From Flammula alnicola (lineage: Eukaryota > Basidiomycota > Agaricomycetes > Agaricales > Strophariaceae), in assembly GCA_015499995.1 (NCBI GenBank), contig JADNRV010000005.1, positions 372,001 to 436,000 of the forward strand: 64,000 nucleotides of DNA, written 5' to 3'. The position numbers were made by a program, and so were the translations under genes. Under the pieces are notes generated by a model. That model did no database searches and was not told the origin of the DNA. It saw nothing but the letters and a program-made list of their open reading frames with translations. Of the stretch, positions 61,800 through 64,000 are shown piece after piece. Position 1 is the stretch's first letter. Every line of letters starts with the position of its first letter.

Positions 61800-62864
61800 T
61801 CAAAAATTTCCATTGTGCTCTTCGTCAATGGAACTCAGGAATTCGATTAACTGAGGTACAAGCGCACGTCAGGCAGGAGAAAAGTGAGATTGATATAGAT
61901 CATAGGTTTGCGCCTCATTAGCGGCGCACAAAACGGAATGCTGTAAATAGATCAGCGACTCACCACTTTGTGTCTTTTGTCCCCCAGTTTTCTCCCAGGC
62001 TCGGTCTTGAGGCGCTCGCGGATTTTCAGTAATTTATCGTGGAAGTGCTGTATGGCCGTTTTCGAATTTTCGGGGTCATCGGAGGGCGTGTGCAGAGGAC
62101 TACAGAAAGTGACGAGTGGAAATGAACAGATCTTATATGAACCGAGGAGAGCGGAAGTAGAAGACAGTCTTACCGATTCGTGACTGTGCTATAAGCGGCG
62201 CAGCGCATGATACCTATGGAAGTTGGAACAAAAGACTGGTAAGAAAGGCAAAACTCTGATGAGAGTCGAAGCCCACCAAATGCGCCTATGGCATCGAGTC
62301 TATCAGCATCCTGAACGCAATGCAATTCCACACAGTGATCGTGCCAGTCTGTCCATTTGTCGGCCTCTCTAAGTTTTTCCTCCGTGCTCCAGGAGGTATT
62401 GTCGACGATCCGAGAAATTTCCATAGCACGACCATCTTTAATGAGGTCAATACCATGAGAATCGGCCATTGAATTAAAGAAAGGCAGGAAAAAGGCGTAT
62501 GGGTCAGCTGACTCCTCGGCGGAGACATATTTCTTGTCTAACACATCATGAAGTAATGCAGCTAGATGGTGGTGTAAGTACATGTCAATCTGAAAATAAT
62601 TACCAAAGAACACCATCAAAGAAACTACAGACCTAATTCAACGGTCAAAAGATCGGGGGCTGGGAAAATACTCCGTGCTAAGGCAAGTGCAGTTTTACGA
62701 ACACGCTGCACTGAAAGGGGATGTGGTTAGTGATTTGGAGACCGTGTCGGTTGCAAGTACTCACCATGATATTTATCGTGCGATGGGTCGTATCTGGCCA
62801 TGGTTTCAATCATGACCTTTTCAGCCTCGTCCACTATAACTTTTTCCTGTACAGTTGGATACAT
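61800..62864 (-). CDS. HD-domain metal-dependent phosphohydrolase (YedJ-like)
   Basis: Six exons (coding order): 62864-62765, 62710-62633, 62561-62277, 62213-62174, 62099-61964, 61850-61800; 229 residues. The HD pattern is complete: SHDKYHVQRVRKTALALA (H...), ELAALLHDVLDKKY (HD), and DADRLDAIGAFGIMRC (distal Asp), as in small YedJ-type hydrolases whose substrates are poorly defined (probably nucleotides). Exon 6 was added because the frame would otherwise end at SR; splicing at GTG|GTGAGT gives VLIEFLSSIDEEH, the usual C-terminus of the family. The start at 62864 is the first Met of the open exon; cytosolic, no signal peptide. Confidence 0.88.
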
Positions 62865-63284
62865 GAGCAAGGTCCACGGTTTCCACTTCTGTATGATAAA
62901 AGGACTAGTTGCACGTTTGACACGTTGTCGCCGTCAAAAGTTGGCCATGAGAAGATGTGCGGTTAATTTTATCTTATCTTATCGTTAGCAGCTGTCTTGC
63001 CGTGAGATGCCGAACTGCACCCGGACCCACACCGAAATTCCGCTTTATTTTCAATGACATCTTTTACGACACCTGTGTTGGGCTACGTTCAAAGTAGATC
63101 ATAACTCCCCGTTGACTGTTCACAGAGCGAGTTGCACATCTTCGCATCGCACCCCCATCGACAAGATCTGAACCAGCGTTCGAATTCTTCTCTTGATAGC
63201 CATGATACTTACACAAGTCCGTCTTGATCCGTTCCCGTCTTGTTTTTCATTTGCTTCAAGTTACCTTCATTAAAGGTGTCGGGG
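62865..63284. other. Region between divergent HD-domain gene and antiporter
   Basis: About 0.42 kb. It should contain the antiporter's first coding exon(s), but I could not place a start codon in a frame that joins PSLAYICLGG. Confidence 0.4.
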
Positions 63285-64000
63285 CCCAGTCTTGCCTACA
63301 TATGCTTGGGGGGCTTTGTGGTAGCGGTATGTGCCACGTTATAGTTCGCATTCGATGCTCTTACATATCTGTACTGCATAGTTTTCTATGTTTTCGCTTT
63401 TAGCCAGAGAAAAGGTGACCCAATTACCTCGTTTAGTATCATGTCCTTCAATAACAAAAATGCCTCAGGTGTATGTAAATGAAGTTGTTCTCGGCACTCT
63501 ATTTGGTATTTTCATGGGCCCACACTTTATTGGCGTCTTCGATCCACGCTCCTGGGGTGATCATCCAGATGCCATCACCCTCGAAGTTATGCGAGTGGTA
63601 CTAGCTACAGGCCTTTTTGCCATTGGAGTGGAACTGCCAAAATCCTATATGGCAAAGCATGCGAAGAGCCTTATGACAATGGTCATACCAACTATGGCTA
63701 TTGGTTGGGTGATTGTCGCTGGTATGTTCATACACACCATCTCACATTACTCCATCGTCTGATAAAATTAATAGGGCTTCTGCGTGCTCTGTTCCCTCAG
63801 TTACATTACATCTCCTGTTTGGCAATATCCGCCTGCTTAACTCCGACAGACCCAATTATATGTGCTGCCATCGTCGGTACGTCTCGTCGTTACTTCGGTT
63901 TGCTAACTCGAGGTTGATACCAAGTAATGCAGGTGGTAAATTCGCTCGAAAGCACGTTCCGGTGAATCTTCGACAACTGCTTTCGGCTGAATCGGCGGCG
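63285..64000 (+). CDS. NHA1: Na+/H+ antiporter, Nha1/CPA1 type (partial, runs off the window)
   Basis: Visible exons: about 63285-63326, 63382-63414 (33 nt), 63469-63721, 63775-63876 and 63933 to the edge. They encode PSLAYICLGGFVVA, FSMFSLLAREK, VYVNEVVLGTLFGIFMGPHF, FDPRSWGDHPDAITLEVMR, GLFAIGVELPKSYM, ACLTPTDPIICAAIVGGKFA and NLRQLLSAES. This order is diagnostic for fungal plasma-membrane alkali-cation/proton antiporters. SACLTPTDPI is the conserved ion-binding TM4-5 region. The 5' exon is unresolved and the 3' two thirds (rest of the membrane domain and cytosolic tail) lie outside. Expected role: export of Na+/K+ in exchange for H+. Confidence 0.85.

Overview
This window looks like genomic DNA of a filamentous basidiomycete, most likely a wood- or litter-decaying Agaricomycete. 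The reasons are: (i) dense splicing with introns of about 45-65 bp and GT..AG borders in nearly every gene; (ii) a FunK1-type kinase gene; (iii) GH10 xylanases, one carrying a fungal CBM1; (iv) tandem GMC alcohol oxidase genes; (v) fungal versions of core eukaryotic genes. I see no bacterial-style operons, no CRISPR array, no rRNA and no convincing tRNA. All exon boundaries were worked out by hand from frames, splice sites and family motifs.

Layout. 1-6327 (+): a Pps1-type dual-specificity phosphatase lacking its 5' end and split by a 1.4-kb intron. 7684-9817 (-): galactokinase in nine exons. 12503-14510 (+): an aromatic/2-aminoadipate aminotransferase. 16436-16912 (+): a 51-residue cysteine-rich protein. 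17112-19874 (+): a CaMKK/SNF1-activating-type kinase. 20510-23539 (-): a tail-anchored coiled-coil protein. 23776-24536 (+): a NOPCHAP1/DUF4598 protein. 25314-26620 (+): a secreted ferritin-like Rds1-type protein. 27703-28288 (+): an unknown small protein. About 3.4 kb without a recognisable gene follows.

31711-33591 (+): GH10 xylanase with CBM1 (copy A). 33994-34318 (+): V-ATPase subunit e. 34507-36318 (-): HEN1 small-RNA methyltransferase. About 36895-37625 (-): a broken NRPS-like terminal reductase. 38009-40262 (+): FunK1 kinase. 40571-41451: a non-autonomous terminal-inverted-repeat transposon with a 9-bp target-site duplication. 42116-42865 (+): a gag-like orphan ORF. 43198-44580 (-): NUBPL/Ind1 Fe-S protein. 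45626-47120 and 47647-49146 (-): two tandem GH10 xylanases without CBM (copies B and C).

50197-51416 (+): a PEX11-family protein. 52234-54891 and 56325-59065 (+): tandem alcohol oxidases. 59387-61017 (+): RFC3 clamp-loader subunit. 61800-62864 (-): an HD-domain phosphohydrolase. 63285 to the end (+): the N-terminal part of a Na+/H+ antiporter.

Functional themes are plant-biomass use (three xylanases, two alcohol oxidases beside a peroxisome-proliferation gene, galactokinase) mixed with housekeeping genes. The most unusual signal is a predicted 2-nucleotide exon at the same position in all three GH10 genes, each flanked by two normal-sized introns. Other points of note are 8-, 11-, 13-, 16-, 18- and 24-nt exons, a probable GC-AG intron that completes a kinase VAMK motif, and several one-base deficits in the second alcohol oxidase and RFC3 that look like sequence errors.
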